Of a stretch of 64,000 nucleotides of DNA, positions 61,114 through 64,000 are shown in pieces. The notes under the pieces are model-generated. The model was not told the DNA's origin and searched no databases. It saw only the letters and a program-made list of their open reading frames with translations. A program made the translations under genes and the position numbers. Within the stretch, counting starts at the first letter, position 1, and every line of letters starts with the position of its first letter. Location of the stretch: NCBI GenBank assembly GCA_024236415.1, contig JACKKN010000008.1, positions 62,001 to 126,000 of the forward strand, read 5' to 3'. Origin of the DNA: Hyphomicrobiales bacterium (GTDB lineage: Bacteria; Pseudomonadota; Alphaproteobacteria; Rhodospirillales; JACKKN01).

Positions 61114-62712
61114 ATGAGCGAACTGCTGCACGACCTGATCCGCCTGGGCGCCGCCCGCGACCCCGGCCATGCCGCCCTGGTGGGCGGCAAGGGCGCGGCC
61201 CGCACCTATGCCCAGCTGTGGGCCGAGGTGGACGCCGTGGCCCGCGGCCTGTCGGGCGGCCACCTGCACCGGGGCGAACGGGTCGCGGTTTACCTGGACA
61301 AGCGCATCGAGACGGTCAGCGCCTGCTTCGGCGCCGCCGCCGCCGGCGGCGTGTTCGTGCCCCTGAACCCGCTGCTGCGGGCGCGCCAGGTGGGCTACAT
61401 CCTGCGCGACTGCAACGTGCGGGTGCTGGTCACCTCCAAGGACCGGTATGCCGGCCTGGCCGAGGAACTGGGCGAGTGCCCGGACCTGCGCGCCGTGGTG
61501 CTGGTGGATGGCCCCGACGGCGCCGGTCGCGCCCTGGGCGAACCCGACGTGGTGTCCTGGGACGACCTGCTGGCCGCCGCCGACCCGGCGCGGCCGCCGC
61601 ACCGGGTGATCGATACGGATATGGTGGCCATCCTCTACACCTCGGGCAGCACCGGCATGCCCAAGGGGGTGGTGCTGTCCCACCGCAACATGGTGGCCGG
61701 GGCCCGCAGCGTCAGCCAGTACCTGGAGAACGACGCCGACGACGTGATCCTGTCGGTGCTGCCGCTCAGCTTCGACGCCGGCTTCTCGCAGCTCACCACC
61801 GCCTTCCACGTGGGAGCCAAGGTGGTGCTGATGAACTACCTGCTGGCCCGCGACGTGGTGCGCAAGTGCGCCGCCGAGGGGGTGACGGGCCTGACCTGCG
61901 TGCCGCCCCTGTGGATCCAGCTTTCGCAGCAGGACTGGCCGGCCGAGGCGGCCGGCAAAATGCGCTATTTCGCCAACACCGGCGGGCACATGCCGCGGCC
62001 GACCCTGGACCGGCTGCGCGGCCACTTCGTCAACGCCAGGCCGTACCTGATGTACGGCCTGACCGAGGCCTTCCGCTCCACCTTCCTGGACCCGGCCGAG
62101 GTGGACCGGCGCCCCGATTCCATCGGCAAGGCCATCCCCAATGCCGAGATCCTGGTGGTGCGCCCCGACGGCACCCCCTGCCAGCCCGGCGAGCAGGGCG
62201 AACTGGTGCACCGCGGCGCCCTGGTGTCCCTGGGCTACTGGAACGACCCCGAGCGCACGGCGCAGCGGTTCAAGCCCGCGCCGGGGCAGCCCGAGGGCAT
62301 CGTCAACCCGGAGCTGGCGGTCTTTTCCGGCGACCTGGTGCGCACGGACGAGGAGGGCTTCCTGTACTTCGTCAGCCGCAACGACGAGATGATCAAGACC
62401 TCGGGCTACCGCGTCAGCCCGACCGAGGTCGAGGACGTGATCTACGCCTCGGGCCTGGCCGGCGAGTGCGTGGCGCTTGGCATCCCGCACCCGGTCCTGG
62501 GCCAGGGCATCGTGGTGGTGGCCACGGCCCCCGAGGGCGGCGGCCTGGACCCGGAGGCCCTGCTGACCCACTGCAAGCAGCAGATGCCCCAGTACATGGT
62601 GCCGACGGTGATCGTCCCGCGCGACGCCATCCCGCGCTCGCCCAACGGCAAGATGGACCGCAAGGCCCTGGCCGCCGAGCAGGCGGACCGCTTCAAGGAC
62701 CTGCCGGCATGA
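61114..62712 (+). CDS. Acyl-CoA ligase (AMP-forming), exosortase A system-associated
   Basis: A 532-residue ANL-superfamily enzyme. The P-loop ILYTSGSTGMPKGVVLSHRN is present, as are the YGLTEAF motif, the hinge region (SGDLVRTDEEGFLYFVSRND) and the catalytic Lys in SPNGKMDRKAL. ATG 61114 (MSELLHDLIRLGAARDP) is preferred over an upstream ATG at 61036. It would activate an acyl acid for transfer to the acyl carrier protein. The stop overlaps the decarboxylase start. Confidence 0.9.
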   Translation: MSELLHDLIRLGAARDPGHAALVGGKGAARTYAQLWAEVDAVARGLSGGHLHRGERVAVYLDKRIETVSACFGAAAAGGVFVPLNPLLRARQVGYILRDCNVRVLVTSKDRYAGLAEELGECPDLRAVVLVDGPDGAGRALGEPDVVSWDDLLAAADPARPPHRVIDTDMVAILYTSGSTGMPKGVVLSHRNMVAGARSVSQYLENDADDVILSVLPLSFDAGFSQLTTAFHVGAKVVLMNYLLARDVVRKCAAEGVTGLTCVPPLWIQLSQQDWPAEAAGKMRYFANTGGHMPRPTLDRLRGHFVNARPYLMYGLTEAFRSTFLDPAEVDRRPDSIGKAIPNAEILVVRPDGTPCQPGEQGELVHRGALVSLGYWNDPERTAQRFKPAPGQPEGIVNPELAVFSGDLVRTDEEGFLYFVSRNDEMIKTSGYRVSPTEVEDVIYASGLAGECVALGIPHPVLGQGIVVVATAPEGGGLDPEALLTHCKQQMPQYMVPTVIVPRDAIPRSPNGKMDRKALAAEQADRFKDLPA

Positions 62713-63935
62713 GCGGCGAGCGGCACCCGGCCCTGGACGGCTGGCAGACCGACGGCGGCGAACTGCTGGTGGGCGGCGTGCCGCTGTCGCGCCTGGCGGC
62801 GCGGGTCGGGCAGACCCCCTTCTTCGCCTACGACCGGGCCCGCCTGACCGCGCGGGTCGACGAGCTGCGCCGGGTCCTTCCGGCCGGCCTGCACCTGCAC
62901 TACGCCGTCAAGGCCAACCCCATGGCGGCGGTGGTGCAGCATCTGGCCGGCCTGGTGGACGGTTTCGACGTGGCCTCGGCCGGCGAGATGACCACGGCCC
63001 TGGACACCCCCATGGCGGCGGACCGCATCAGCTTCGCCGGCCCCGGCAAGACCGACGCCGAGCTGGAACAGGCCATCGCCGCCGGCATCGTCCTGCACCT
63101 GGAATCCGAGGGCGAGATGGCCCGCGCCGCGGCCATCGCCGAGGTCCAGGGCCGCCGGCCCCGGGTCGCCATCCGGGTCAACCCGGACTTCGAGCTGAAG
63201 GCGTCGGGCATGAAGATGGGCGGCGGGCCGCAGCAGTTCGGCGTCGACGCCGAGCGGGTGCCGCAGATGCTGGGCGAACTGGCCAAGATGGACCTGGACT
63301 TCGCCGGCTTCCACCTGTTCGCCGGGTCCCAGAACCTGCGCGCCGACATCCTGATGGACACCCAGGCCAAGATCGTCGACCTGGCCATCGCGCTGGCCGC
63401 CCACGCCCCGGCGCCGGTGACCCACCTGAACATCGGCGGCGGCTTCGGCATCCCCTACTTCCCCAAGGACCAGCGCCTGGACCTGGGCCCCGTGGGCGAC
63501 CACCTGGCCGAGCTGGCGGCGCGGGTCGCGGGCGAGCTGCCCGAGGCGACCCTGATCACCGAACTGGGCCGCTACATCGTCGGCGAGGCCGGGGTCTACG
63601 TGACCCGGGTGGTGGACCGCAAGGAGAGCCGCGGCCAGGTGTTCCTGGTCTGCGACGGCGGCCTGAACCACCATCTGGCGGCGTCGGGCAACTTCGGCCA
63701 GGTGATCCGCCGCAACTACCCCGTGGCCGTGGGCACCCGCATGGACGGCGCGGTCGAGACCGCCTCGGTGGTCGGCTGCCTGTGCACGCCCCTGGACCTG
63801 CTGGCCGACCGGGCCGAACTGCCGCGCGCCGACGTGGGCGACCTGGTGGTCATCTTCCAGTCCGGCGCCTACGGCCCCAGCGCCAGCCCCGCCGCCTTCC
63901 TGGGCCACCCGCCGGCGGCCGAGGTTCTGGTGTAG
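62709..63935 (+). CDS. PLP-dependent decarboxylase, exosortase A system-associated
   Basis: A 408-residue fold-III (LysA/alanine-racemase type) decarboxylase. The PLP lysine is K68 in HYAVKANP, with GFDVASAGEM, the HLNIGGGFGIPY glycine loop and VGCLCTPLDLLAD near the end. It forms an operon with the ligase (ATGA overlap). Paralogues decarboxylate diamino acids; the substrate is unknown. Downstream bases 63936-64000 are AT-rich and carry no gene. Confidence 0.9.
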   Translation: MSGERHPALDGWQTDGGELLVGGVPLSRLAARVGQTPFFAYDRARLTARVDELRRVLPAGLHLHYAVKANPMAAVVQHLAGLVDGFDVASAGEMTTALDTPMAADRISFAGPGKTDAELEQAIAAGIVLHLESEGEMARAAAIAEVQGRRPRVAIRVNPDFELKASGMKMGGGPQQFGVDAERVPQMLGELAKMDLDFAGFHLFAGSQNLRADILMDTQAKIVDLAIALAAHAPAPVTHLNIGGGFGIPYFPKDQRLDLGPVGDHLAELAARVAGELPEATLITELGRYIVGEAGVYVTRVVDRKESRGQVFLVCDGGLNHHLAASGNFGQVIRRNYPVAVGTRMDGAVETASVVGCLCTPLDLLADRAELPRADVGDLVVIFQSGAYGPSASPAAFLGHPPAAEVLV

Positions 63936-64000
63936 ATCGAAAAACAGGCTTGAAGTCGTCAAAAAAATTTGTCTGAATACTTAAAATACAGTTGAAATAA

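Overview
The window is very GC-rich chromosomal DNA (roughly 70% or more by eye) with long overlapping operons. It points to a flagellated alphaproteobacterium, most probably of the Rhodospirillales type. The evidence is the alphaproteobacterial cell-cycle and flagellar regulators (ChpT, CtrA, SciP, FlbD, FlbT, FlaF), a short alphaproteobacterial flagellin, GANTC sites clustered in regulatory regions, and a NAD-dependent formate dehydrogenase with a fused gamma/beta subunit.

Layout. (1) 1-9.4 kb, metabolism and small modules: the 3' part of a fused TRAP transporter permease with a UspA protein; a transglutaminase-like protein; a MNT nucleotidyltransferase with only a stub of its HEPN partner; a ParD/ParE pair; and formate dehydrogenase (fdsA plus fused fdsGB). 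(2) 9.6-13.0 kb: chpT and ctrA convergent, then fliI-fliJ divergent from ctrA across a GANTC-rich promoter region. (3) 13.2-25.9 kb, minus strand: one long operon-like run, sciP, fliF, fliG, fliH, fliN, motA, flbD, flhA, flhF, flhG, a FliK-like gene and a QueF-like T-fold protein without the QueF catalytic cysteine motif. (4) 26.0-28.6 kb: a TPR-sulfotransferase ending inside a long inverted repeat. (5) 28.7-33.0 kb, minus strand: fliK-flgD-flgE with a plausible sigma-54 promoter. (6) 33.2-48.7 kb: a sugar island encoding nearly all of a legionaminic-acid pathway of the Campylobacter GDP-sugar type (PtmF, PtmB/LegF, PtmA, LegI, LegG, LegH, PtmE, LegB, LegC), plus a HisF/HisH/amidotransferase trio that should install an acetamidino group. 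It also holds a FlaF paralogue, two glycosyltransferase candidates and an atypical lower-GC sulfotransferase-like gene. (7) 48.8-56.6 kb: flagellin, flbT, flaF, a FlmG-like TPR glycosyltransferase and two Maf (DUF115) glycosyltransferases. (8) 56.6-64 kb: a polysaccharide deacetylase, a pentapeptide-repeat protein and the exosortase-A-associated set (two alpha/beta hydrolases and an acyl carrier protein on one strand; acyl-CoA ligase and PLP decarboxylase on the other). The exosortase itself is not in the window.

How it fits together. CtrA (phosphorylated through ChpT, antagonised by SciP) and FlbD/sigma-54 would time flagellar assembly. FlhF/FlhG would set its position and number. The sugar island would make a CMP-activated nonulosonic acid, probably amidinated legionaminic acid, and FlmG-like and/or Maf enzymes would attach it to flagellin before export. 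The coexistence of both transferase classes with a complete sugar pathway and an extra FlaF is the most interesting biological feature. Caution: both FliK-type genes carry a net frameshift and flhF shows local frame slips, so small indels in the sequence are possible.
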